Shown in pieces: positions 1 to 6,375 of a DNA stretch of 6,375 nt. Each line of letters opens with the position of its first letter. Position 1 is the first letter of the stretch. The notes below the pieces were generated by a model. The model was not told where the DNA came from. It was given only the letters and a program-made list of their open reading frames with translations, and searched no databases. The stretch comes from Rudanella sp. (GTDB lineage: Bacteria > Bacteroidota > Bacteroidia > Cytophagales > Spirosomataceae). The stretch spans positions 1 through 6,375 of the forward strand of contig JAJAYX010000011.1 of NCBI GenBank assembly GCA_026785985.1, given 5' to 3'. Made by a program: the position numbers and the translations under genes.

Positions 1-45
1 GTTCATACCCAGATTCCCTCGTAAATAGCTGGTTATCAGTTTCTC

Positions 46-249
46 TTAAGGCTGTTTATGGATGCGTTCCAGAATCAGTGTCAGCACCATCATGGCGTTA
101 TTGTTATAGGTGTGCGTCTGCCCGTTTTGGCAAATCCCAATCGAAAGATCTATGGCATCGGAATTTTGTCGCGCTTCGATGTATTACCGAGTCAAGATGG
201 CTTTCTAAGAACCATTTTCATCTAAAAAAACGTTGATTATCAATTTCAT
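46..249 (-). pseudogene. Possible remnant of a small unidentified gene, interrupted by in-frame stops
   Basis: Seen in the sequence: read on the minus strand, an ATG at 249-247 opens a frame beginning MKLIINVFLDENGS. It meets TAG at 207-205 and TAA at 186-184, then stays open for 45 codons to a TAA at 48-46. The last part looks protein-like, with an acidic/polar stretch (EARQNSDAIDLSIGI) followed by an asparagine cluster and an amphipathic end (NNNAMMVLTLILERIHKQP). GC at third codon positions in that part is roughly 58%, well above the AT-rich spacer beside it. I do not recognise the family. It could be a decayed gene, the end of a gene whose start was lost, or chance openness. The opposite strand also has short open frames here (58-225, and 3-233 with no ATG at its beginning), so coding is not proven on either strand. 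Confidence 0.25.
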
Positions 250-267
250 TGCAAAGTACTATGCAAT
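248..267. promoter_or_regulatory. 20-bp near-perfect palindrome, candidate operator
   Basis: The sequence reads ATTGCA-A-AGTACT-A-TGCAAT. Arms 248-253 and 262-267 are exact reverse complements, and the centre 255-260 (AGTACT) is itself a palindrome. Only the pair 254/261 (A opposite A) fails, so nine of ten pairs match. This symmetry fits a site for a dimeric helix-turn-helix repressor. It overlaps the ATG of the broken minus-strand frame (249-247) and lies about 370 bases before the SusC-like gene, so it would more naturally control something leftward. No regulator gene is present to pair with it. The dyad is certain; its function is inferred. Confidence 0.35.
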
Positions 268-289
268 ACATACTTCAAGTTATTAATTT

Positions 290-329
290 AGCGGAACGGA
301 CTTAAACAGGGACAAGCGGAACGGTCTTA
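290..329. repeat. Two 15-bp near-identical direct repeats with 25-bp period
   Basis: Copies AGCGGAACGGACTTA (290-304) and AGCGGAACGGTCTTA (315-329) differ at one base. Their starts are 25 bp apart, and 10 bp (305-314, AACAGGGACA) separates them. They are GC-richer islands in AT-rich spacer DNA. The 25-bp period is about two and a half helical turns, so paired protein sites would lie on opposite faces of the DNA. They could be tandem regulator half-sites or a residue of an older mobile or repeated element. Nothing else in the window repeats them. Confidence 0.5.
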
Positions 330-633
330 TTCGTAGTTTTTATATGGCTCAACAAATTATTAATTACATAAAAAGCACTGTTTTATTATACTTCAAAATA
401 CACCATCTACATTACTATGTCGAAAAATGGTTATAACAGAAAATTACTTAATTAAAAACACAGGGTTAGTTTGTAGTTTAAATTAGTATTTCCGACATTC
501 GAATATTATCAGATTTTTTTAAACAGTTCTCAGTTCAGTATATTGATTCAACCTTTTTTTGCTGAACAGTATACCCCACTGTCGACTAATTTTAGTACGC
601 TTTTTTATCCGTTAACTTTATTACTCAAAACCA

Positions 634-3600
634 ATGCAAACATCTATTGCCCAATGTCTGCACAGACCATGGAAAGGCCTATTGCTCCTTTCGCTTGCTT
701 TTTGTGCAGCCACCACCGTTATGGCACAAAGCCTGACCGTAAAAGGAAAAATCTCCGGTGAAACAGGAGAGTCTCTGCCCGGAGTTTCAATTGTGCTGAA
801 AGGCACCACCACCGGCACCGTCTCCGATGCCGACGGTGTCTATCAACTGTCGGTGCCCAATGCTAACAGCCGGTTGGTGCTTTCCTACATCGGCTATCAA
901 AGCATGGAAGTACCGGTGAATGGCCGCAGCAACATCAGTCTGACGCTACAACCCGACACAAAAGCACTGGACGAAATTGTGGTAGTGGGCTACGGCACGC
1001 AGAAGAAAGCCACCGTGACTGGAGCTGTTGTGGCCGTGCAGGGCGATCGGCTCGTGCAGTCGCCGGCGGTTGACCTGGGCAGTTCGCTGGCGGGCCGGTT
1101 ACCCGGTCTGGTGGTTATTCAGACCTCTGGCGAGCCGGGGCAGGATGCCGCCCGGATTAGCATCCGGGGTACCAACACCCTCGGTAACAGCAGCCCGCTC
1201 GTAGTTATCGACGGTATTCCCGACCGGGACGGGGGTTTGGGGCGGCTCGCACCACAGGACATCGGGTCTATTTCGGTGCTGAAAGATGCCTCGGCGGCTA
1301 TCTACGGGGCGCGGGCTGCCAACGGGGCTATCATTGTGACGACCAAGCGTGGCAAAACCGGCAAACCCACCATCTCCTACGATTTCAATCAGGGCTGGGG
1401 ACAACCGGCGGTAATTCCAAAGATGTCCAACGCAGTAGAGTACGCCAACATCATGAACGAGTTGCCAATTTATAAGTCTATTCCCGCCGGCGAATGGCAG
1501 GCGGCTTCAACGGCACTCCGTACAACCGGCACGTACCGCTCGCCAACGGCGGGTATCAGTGCTATCAATGCTAACTTCAGCCCCGATGCCGTGCGGCAAT
1601 ATGGCGAAGGTAACGACCCCTGGGGCTACCCTAACACCGACTGGTTTGGGGAGGCCTTCAGAACGTGGGCACCGCAGTCGCGGCAAAACGTGTCCATTTC
1701 AGGTGGGTCAGAAGCCATCCGGTACTTTGCATCGGCAGGTTATGTGTTTCAGGATGCGGTGTATAAAAACTCAGCTACGAACTACAAGCAGTATAACTTC
1801 CGTACCAACATCGACGCCACAATCAATCCATACATCAGAACCTCTATCGGTATCATGGCCCGGCGCGAACAACGGCGGCTGCCTACCGAAGGCTCAGGAG
1901 CCATCTTTCGGATGCTGATGCGTGGACGCCCCACCGAACCCGCCATCTGGCCCAACGGTCTGCCCGGCCCCGACATCGAGAACGGACAAAACCCCATTGT
2001 GATTACGACCGACAAAACGGGATACATCGACAGCCCGACGGACTACCTTCAGTCCAACGCCAATGTTGAGATAACCAACCCCTGGGTAAAGGGTCTCAAA
2101 CTAACCCTTATGGGATCAGCAGACCGAACCACCGGCACGACCAAAATCTGGCAAACGCCCTGGGAGCTCTATACCTGGGACCGTATCAGCTACCAAACCG
2201 ACGGAAAAACGCCCAAACTGGTAGGAGCCATTCGGTCTAACTTCACCGACCCACGGCTGCGGCAGACGTACACCTCTAACCTGAACACCAACCTGACAGC
2301 CCTGCTCAACTACGATGTTATGTTTGGCGAAGGGCATCAGCTCAGCGCACTAGCCGGGGCTACCAAAGAGCAGTTTCAGGGTGATTTCTTTCAGGCTTAC
2401 CGGCGTAATTTCATCTCGCCCGCCCTCGATCAGTTGTTTGCCGGTGGCGCGCTCCAGCAGGAAACGAACGGCAGTGCCTACAACCGCACCCGACTGGGCT
2501 ATTATGGTCGGTTTCAGTATTCCTACAAAGAAAAATACCTGGCCGAGCTGATCTGGCGGTACGATGGTTCGTATATCTTCCCGGCCTCCAAACGGTTTGG
2601 TTTCTTCCCCGGTGTGCTGGTCGGCTGGAATGTCAGCGATGAGAATTTCTTCAAGGTGAAAGGCGTGGATTACCTCAAACTGCGGGCTTCCTACGGGCAG
2701 ATGGGTAACGATCAGGTATTCTACAACGGAGCCTTGCAGGAGTACGCTTATCTCTCTACCTACAGCTTTGGTCAGTTTCCTGTTGGCGGCAATGTAGCAA
2801 CAACGCTGGGCGAGTCCGTTTTGGCTAACCCCAACTTTACGTGGGAGCGGGCTAATAACCTCAACTTCGGTCTCGACGCATCGTTCCTGAACAACAAGTT
2901 TGACCTCGTGCTCGAGTATTTCCACAACCGGCGCGATCAAATCCTGATTCAGAAAACCGGCTCCACGCCCGGTTCGTCGGGTATCAGTACGCTGTTGCCA
3001 CCCACCAACGCCGGTATCGTAACCAATAAGGGCTTTGAGTTTAACCTGAACTACAACGCCATTGCCACCCCCGACTGGAAACTACGGCTTGGGGTCAACG
3101 GCGGCTACGCCCGCAACGTTGTCAACTTCATGGACGAAATACCCGGCTTACCTGACTGGCAGCGTATGGAAGGCAAGCCCATCGGTGCGTATCTGGCCTT
3201 CCAGTCCGACGGCGTGTTTCGCGATCAGGCTTCCATTGCCGAAAACCGGATCGACTACAGTGGCGTAACGGGTCGACTCCTGCCCGGCGATATGCGCTTC
3301 CAGGACTACGACGGCGACGGAAAAATAACTGCCGACGATGCCGTGCGGATCAACCAGAACATTACGCCCACGTTCAATTTCGGCTCGACCATCGATGTCA
3401 ACTACAAAAACTTTAGTCTGAACATTTTGTTTCAGGGGGCAACAGGTGCGGCTTTCCGGCTCCAGACCGAATCGGGCGATATTGGCAACTACCTGAAATA
3501 CAACCATGATAACCGCTGGAGCATTAACACCCCCAGCAGCACTGACCCACGTCTGGCACGCCGGGGCGATACGTACTACACGGGCGGCAACTTTGGCAAC

Positions 3601-3840
3601 AACACGTATTTTCTGCTTAGCAAGAATTACGTACGACTGAAAAACATTGAACTGGCCTACCGCCTGCCCACCACCCTGGTGAGCCGGATTGGGCTGGGAT
3701 CGGCACGGGTGTTCATAAATGGCCTGAACGTATTCACGATTGCCGCGCAGGACATCTTCGACCCCGAAACCATTAGCAGCAGCGGGCAGGTATATCCCCA
3801 AACACGGGTTATCAATACCGGCCTGAGCGTAAGTTTTTAA
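634..3840 (+). CDS. SusC/RagA-family TonB-linked outer membrane transporter
   Basis: This is the outer-membrane beta-barrel half of a SusCD nutrient importer, which moves a ligand captured by its SusD partner into the periplasm using TonB-ExbBD energy. The length of 1068 residues is normal for the family. In order: a signal peptide (hydrophobic core about 15-28, likely cut after VMA at residue 31); a carboxypeptidase-regulatory-like beta-sandwich (about 34-110, with LPGVSIVLKGTTTGTVSDADG); the TonB-box-like DEIVVVGYGTQ at 113-123; a plug domain with the hallmark SVLKDASAAIYGARAANG (214-231); and a long barrel ending in phenylalanine (NTGLSVSF), the usual Bam recognition end. A calcium-loop-like DYDGDGKITADD lies at 891-902, a common SusC feature. 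There is no STN domain between signal peptide and beta-sandwich, so signalling to a FecR-type anti-sigma factor is not expected. The start is well fixed: an in-frame TAA lies at 613-615 and ATG 634 is the next ATG. The substrate is unknown. Confidence 0.96.
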   Translation: MQTSIAQCLHRPWKGLLLLSLAFCAATTVMAQSLTVKGKISGETGESLPGVSIVLKGTTTGTVSDADGVYQLSVPNANSRLVLSYIGYQSMEVPVNGRSNISLTLQPDTKALDEIVVVGYGTQKKATVTGAVVAVQGDRLVQSPAVDLGSSLAGRLPGLVVIQTSGEPGQDAARISIRGTNTLGNSSPLVVIDGIPDRDGGLGRLAPQDIGSISVLKDASAAIYGARAANGAIIVTTKRGKTGKPTISYDFNQGWGQPAVIPKMSNAVEYANIMNELPIYKSIPAGEWQAASTALRTTGTYRSPTAGISAINANFSPDAVRQYGEGNDPWGYPNTDWFGEAFRTWAPQSRQNVSISGGSEAIRYFASAGYVFQDAVYKNSATNYKQYNFRTNIDATINPYIRTSIGIMARREQRRLPTEGSGAIFRMLMRGRPTEPAIWPNGLPGPDIENGQNPIVITTDKTGYIDSPTDYLQSNANVEITNPWVKGLKLTLMGSADRTTGTTKIWQTPWELYTWDRISYQTDGKTPKLVGAIRSNFTDPRLRQTYTSNLNTNLTALLNYDVMFGEGHQLSALAGATKEQFQGDFFQAYRRNFISPALDQLFAGGALQQETNGSAYNRTRLGYYGRFQYSYKEKYLAELIWRYDGSYIFPASKRFGFFPGVLVGWNVSDENFFKVKGVDYLKLRASYGQMGNDQVFYNGALQEYAYLSTYSFGQFPVGGNVATTLGESVLANPNFTWERANNLNFGLDASFLNNKFDLVLEYFHNRRDQILIQKTGSTPGSSGISTLLPPTNAGIVTNKGFEFNLNYNAIATPDWKLRLGVNGGYARNVVNFMDEIPGLPDWQRMEGKPIGAYLAFQSDGVFRDQASIAENRIDYSGVTGRLLPGDMRFQDYDGDGKITADDAVRINQNITPTFNFGSTIDVNYKNFSLNILFQGATGAAFRLQTESGDIGNYLKYNHDNRWSINTPSSTDPRLARRGDTYYTGGNFGNNTYFLLSKNYVRLKNIELAYRLPTTLVSRIGLGSARVFINGLNVFTIAAQDIFDPETISSSGQVYPQTRVINTGLSVSF

Positions 3841-3848
3841 CCAAACCA

Positions 3849-5765
3849 ATGATACGAACCATGAAAACCAACAAACAATCCGTCGTGTACATGTCTCTGG
3901 TATTGACACTGACCTGTGTGTTTTCGCTGCTATCCTGTAACAAGGATTTTCTGGAGACGCAGCCTTTAGACAAAATATCGGCTGATGCCACCTGGTCCGA
4001 TGGCGCCCTGTCGCAGGCGTTTGTCTTCAACATCTATTCCTATCTGGGATATGGCGGTTTTGAAGAACAGGGGCTGGCTGCCTACACCGACGAGGCCATG
4101 TTTACCCACGCGGGCCGCAATATCAACACCTTTACCGAAGGCACCGAAACGCCCGGCAACCCGGGCTGGTCGAGTTCAACGTATGAATGGAGCAGTATGT
4201 ACTTAGCCATCCGGCAGGCTAACATCGCCATTCAGGAGCTACCCAAAGCCACCTTCACTAACAAGGCCCTGAAAGATCAGTTGCTGGGCGAAGCGTACTT
4301 TCTGCGGGCGAACTACTACCAGCAGTTGCTGCGCTTTTACGGCGGCATACCGCTGGTGGACAAGCCCTATGGCCTGAACGATGACTATTCGTTGGCACGC
4401 AGCAGATACGACAACTGCGTGAAGTTCATTGTGGCCGACCTCGACAAAGCCGCCGACCTGCTCAAAGGCAAAATACTGGAAGATGGCCGCACCAATCGCA
4501 TAGCCGCGCTTTCGTTTAAGGCACGGGTGCTGACTTATGCGGCCAGTGACCTGCACGATGCCACCAAGCTGAAAGCCCGCGTACCAACGCTGGGTGCCTA
4601 TCCAAACATCGAACTGATTGCCTATACTACCGGCGACCAGAATGCCCGCTGGATAGCTGCCCGCACAGCCGCCAAAGCGGCTCTTGATGAAGGCATTGGG
4701 GCTGGCAAAGGCTACAAACTCAACCTGTCGGCACCAGTGTCTGCCGCCGAGGGCCGTGCCAACTACAACTCCATCTCGATGGGGGGTAAAAGTGCCACGT
4801 CTGACCCTGCCGGGGCCAATGACCTGATCTGGCAGCGCACCCACACGCCCCTGTTCACGCAGGAAAGCAACTGGCCATTGGGGGGTATTCACTACGGTAT
4901 CAACAACGGCCCCAACGGCTACAACAACTGGGCCGGCAATACGCCCATCCAGAACCTCGTGGATGACTATGAGATGATGGACGGATCCAAATTTGACTGG
5001 ACAAAGCCTGAACACAGAGCCGCGCCCTACGAAAACCGCGACCCGCGCTTCTATGCCTCAGTCATGCACGACGGCTCCGGCTGGAAACCCCGCCCACCAG
5101 CCGTGGCCGGTCTCGACCCCGTTAACCAGATTCAGACCGGCGCGTATGACGATGGTAAAGGTGGCACCGTCAACGGCGTTGACACTCGAGAGTCGAGCGT
5201 AGAGAACTGGAACGGCAGCCGCACCGGCTACTATACCCGCAAGTTCATCGACAACGACCCGGCCCTGCGCGACAATCAGTCAAGTGCGCAGGTGATTCCG
5301 TTTCCGTTTATCCGGCAAACCGAAAACGTGCTGAACTACGTGGAAGCCTGTCTTTTTTCGGGCAACGAAGGCGAAGCGCGGCTGTGGCTCAACCGCATCC
5401 GGGCGCGGTCCGGTATGCCGCCCACTACAGAAAGCGGGCCGGCTTTGGTGGCGAGGTATCAGAACGAACGGCGCGTTGAACTGGTCTATGAAGAACACCG
5501 CTACCACGATGCCCGCCGGTGGCTTATTGCCCCCACTACCGTGGGCCGGGGTATCAAGTCTATCAATGTAAGGGGTACGCTCAAACCCGGTACCACGCCC
5601 AACGTACCGTACCGCTTCGACAAATCGAAGTACAACTACACCTACGTGTCGGTAGATAACACCCAGAATGAAAGCCGAAAATGGGCTGATAAGATGTATT
5701 TCCGGCCTATCACGCGCGGTGAAATAAACCGAAACGCCAAGCTGGTCCAGAATCCGGGGTATTAA
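3849..5765 (+). CDS. SusD/RagB-family surface lipoprotein, nutrient-binding partner of SusC
   Basis: This cell-surface lipoprotein caps the SusC barrel and captures the ligand. At 638 residues it is at the long end of the family. It has a lipoprotein signal with lipobox SLLSC (Cys30), then NKDFLETQPLDKISADATW, the typical SusD mature start. The N-terminal TPR-rich domain shows GEAYFLRANYY (147-157) and RFYGGIPLV (162-170). The C-terminal SusD domain shows LNYVEA (495-500), ERRVELVYEEHRYHDARRW (540-558) and the closing WADKMYFRPITRGEIN (from 612) with terminal QNPGY. Only 8 bases separate it from the SusC-like stop, so the two are surely co-transcribed. Two starts are possible, 3849 (MIRTMKT) and 3861 (MKTNKQS). 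Both keep the signal peptide. The 3849 ATG shares the context AAACCAATG with the SusC-like gene, while 3861 gives a more usual lipoprotein n-region. The ligand is not predictable from this sequence. Confidence 0.96.
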   Translation: MIRTMKTNKQSVVYMSLVLTLTCVFSLLSCNKDFLETQPLDKISADATWSDGALSQAFVFNIYSYLGYGGFEEQGLAAYTDEAMFTHAGRNINTFTEGTETPGNPGWSSSTYEWSSMYLAIRQANIAIQELPKATFTNKALKDQLLGEAYFLRANYYQQLLRFYGGIPLVDKPYGLNDDYSLARSRYDNCVKFIVADLDKAADLLKGKILEDGRTNRIAALSFKARVLTYAASDLHDATKLKARVPTLGAYPNIELIAYTTGDQNARWIAARTAAKAALDEGIGAGKGYKLNLSAPVSAAEGRANYNSISMGGKSATSDPAGANDLIWQRTHTPLFTQESNWPLGGIHYGINNGPNGYNNWAGNTPIQNLVDDYEMMDGSKFDWTKPEHRAAPYENRDPRFYASVMHDGSGWKPRPPAVAGLDPVNQIQTGAYDDGKGGTVNGVDTRESSVENWNGSRTGYYTRKFIDNDPALRDNQSSAQVIPFPFIRQTENVLNYVEACLFSGNEGEARLWLNRIRARSGMPPTTESGPALVARYQNERRVELVYEEHRYHDARRWLIAPTTVGRGIKSINVRGTLKPGTTPNVPYRFDKSKYNYTYVSVDNTQNESRKWADKMYFRPITRGEINRNAKLVQNPGY

Positions 5766-5789
5766 TTCGCGTTTAATGATGAGTGAACT

Positions 5790-5825
5790 AAAAAACTATC
5801 CCCTAACTTGGGGATAGTTTTTTTT
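5790..5825 (+). terminator. Strong intrinsic terminator after susD
   Basis: The left arm 5790-5803 (six A, then CTATCCCC) pairs perfectly with 5810-5823 (GGGGATAG, then six T). This gives a 14-bp stem with a 6-base loop (TAACTT, 5804-5809). The T-run 5818-5825 is eight bases long. The matching A-run on the left arm means it could also stop transcription arriving on the minus strand. It begins 25 bases after the SusD-like stop and ends 14 bases before the next ATG. Confidence 0.93.
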
Positions 5826-5839
5826 ACCCCGTAACCCCC

Positions 5840-6375
5840 ATGATTCACCGGCTTCTACTCACCGTTATTGTCGCTTTAAGCCTGTTCCGTTGTACGCCCA
5901 AAGTATCGCTAACTGAACAGGACGTGGCGACTTCGTGGGCCGATATGAGCCTGTACATCACCAAAAACACGCCCGCCAACACGCCCACTTACGCGTCGCG
6001 TTGCCTCGGCTACATTGGCCTGACCATGTACGAATCGGTGGTGCCGGGGTTTGCTCTGTACCAGTCGCTGGCTGGGCAACTGAATGGCTTGGAATCGTTA
6101 CCCAAACCCGATCCCGGCAAGACTTACGATTGGCGACTGGCGCTGAATGCCGGTCAGGCGCATATTCTGAAACGCATTTATAACCAGACTTCCGATGCCA
6201 ACAAGCACCGCATTGACTCGCTGGAAGCCCTTGTCTTTCAGCACTTTGATGAAACAATAACTGATAAAGCAGTTGCTGAACGTTCCGTTCGGTTTGGGCG
6301 GGCGGTGGCCCAACAAATTTTTGAGTGGGCAGTGCGCGACGGGGGCCACCGGGCGTATTTGAAAAATTTCGACAA
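5840..6375 (+). CDS. N-terminal part of a vanadium-dependent haloperoxidase / PAP2-superfamily-like protein (runs off window)
   Basis: The frame is open from ATG 5840 to the window end, giving 178 whole codons with no stop. A hydrophobic leader (LLLTVIVALSLF, residues 5-16) ends at Cys18, suggesting an exported protein or lipoprotein. The residue before the cysteine is arginine, which is poor for a lipobox. The mature part begins with a helical segment (WADMSLYITKNTPANTPTYA, then SRCLGYIGLTMYES at 53-66). Later come NAGQAHILKRIYNQTSD and ERSVRFGRAVAQQIFEWA. This helical layout (Trp, then a Pro-rich turn, then (A/S)R...YES) matches my knowledge of Bacteroidota proteins annotated as vanadium-dependent haloperoxidases, which share the PAP2 phosphatase fold. 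The vanadate/phosphate-binding Lys, Arg and His residues lie in the C-terminal domain outside this window. Haloperoxidase versus phosphatase activity therefore cannot be judged. No Shine-Dalgarno is present. A later in-frame ATG (5945) would lose the signal sequence. Confidence 0.72.
   Translation, partial: MIHRLLLTVIVALSLFRCTPKVSLTEQDVATSWADMSLYITKNTPANTPTYASRCLGYIGLTMYESVVPGFALYQSLAGQLNGLESLPKPDPGKTYDWRLALNAGQAHILKRIYNQTSDANKHRIDSLEALVFQHFDETITDKAVAERSVRFGRAVAQQIFEWAVRDGGHRAYLKNFD

Larger units (their letters stand above)
226..633. other. AT-rich non-coding spacer and 5' leader of the susC-susD pair
   Basis: About 400 bases are markedly AT-richer than the genes and contain no credible coding frame. 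Besides the dyad and the 15-bp repeats, there is a small tandem CAGTTCT/CAGTTCA at 524-537 and a short inverted repeat ACAGT/ACTGT at 566-570 and 578-582. I looked for the Bacteroidota sigma-ABfr promoter (TTTG near -33, TAnnTTTG near -7). Only imperfect pieces appear, such as TTAGTTTG at 466-473 and TAATTTTA at 587-594, and neither has a correctly spaced -33 element. The promoter for the downstream pair presumably lies here, but I cannot place it. No terminator hairpin is obvious. Confidence 0.6.

Noticed and set aside
3..233. Plus-strand frame open from near the window start to a TGA at 231-233, and a shorter ATG-started frame at 58-225
   Set aside because: The first is Ser/Trp/Cys-rich and un-protein-like. 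The second is 55 codons with no recognisable motif. The minus-strand reading over the same bases looks more like protein, so neither was listed as a gene.
566..582. Short inverted repeat ACAGT/ACTGT with a 7-base spacer in the susC leader
   Set aside because: Five-base arms are expected by chance in a few hundred bases. It is recorded only as part of the spacer description.
466..594. Sigma-ABfr-like promoter pieces (TTAGTTTG at 466, TAATTTTA at 587)
   Set aside because: Each deviates from TAnnTTTG and lacks a TTTG element at the proper 19-21 bp distance, so no promoter was called.
543..761. Plus-strand 72-codon frame overlapping the start of the SusC-like gene
   Set aside because: It runs through the leader and into the SusC signal-peptide region in another frame. 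Its product is compositionally odd, and the SusC frame there is unambiguous.
2350..2940. Minus-strand 196-codon frame inside the SusC-like gene
   Set aside because: It lies wholly antisense to a well-supported barrel-coding region, resembles no recognisable protein, and such open antisense frames are common in GC-rich genes.
3148..3909. Minus-strand 253-codon frame spanning the SusC/SusD junction
   Set aside because: It is antisense to the SusC C-terminus and the SusD signal peptide, with no family motifs. It is a shadow of biased codon use.
4239..5015. Minus-strand 258-codon frame inside the SusD-like gene
   Set aside because: It is antisense to the conserved SusD TPR region, with valine/glycine-rich low-information sequence and no recognisable domain.
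5935..6349. Several short plus- and minus-strand frames within the third gene
   Set aside because: The frame starting at 5840 is continuous to the window end with a signal sequence and family-like helices. The others are out-of-frame shadows.

Overview
The window looks like a chromosomal segment from a Bacteroidota bacterium, most likely an environmental Cytophagales member (Spirosoma-like). The evidence is a SusC/SusD outer-membrane uptake pair, GC-rich coding DNA next to an AT-rich spacer, and no Shine-Dalgarno sequence before any of the three start codons. The lineage is inferred from protein style and composition, not from a marker gene.

Layout. Positions 1-633 hold no convincing intact gene. 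The first ~230 bases have moderate GC and carry, on the minus strand, a protein-like but stop-interrupted reading frame (about 249 down to 46) that may be a gene remnant. From about 230 to 633 the DNA is AT-rich. It contains a near-perfect 20-bp dyad (248-267) and two copies of a 15-bp sequence 25 bp apart (290-304, 315-329). Positions 634-3840 encode a complete SusC/RagA-type TonB-dependent transporter of 1068 residues. Eight bases later, 3849-5765 encodes its SusD/RagB-type lipoprotein partner of 638 residues. A strong intrinsic terminator (5790-5825) follows. At 5840 a third gene begins on the same strand and runs off the end of the window. Its 178 visible residues resemble the N-terminal part of Bacteroidota vanadium-dependent haloperoxidase / PAP2-superfamily proteins.

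How the genes fit together. The SusC barrel and SusD lid should form one outer-membrane complex that binds a ligand at the cell surface and imports it using TonB energy. The ligand cannot be read from this sequence: no glycoside hydrolase, sulfatase, peptidase, sigma factor or anti-sigma factor is visible. The haloperoxidase/PAP2-like gene is the only functional hint nearby. The terminator lies between it and susD, so it is either transcribed separately or by read-through.

The coding part of the window is ordinary for this phylum. The less explained parts are the upstream spacer (dyad, repeats, broken frame) and the terminator placed only 14 bases before the third gene. I found no tRNA, rRNA, CRISPR array, intact insertion sequence or evident novel system.
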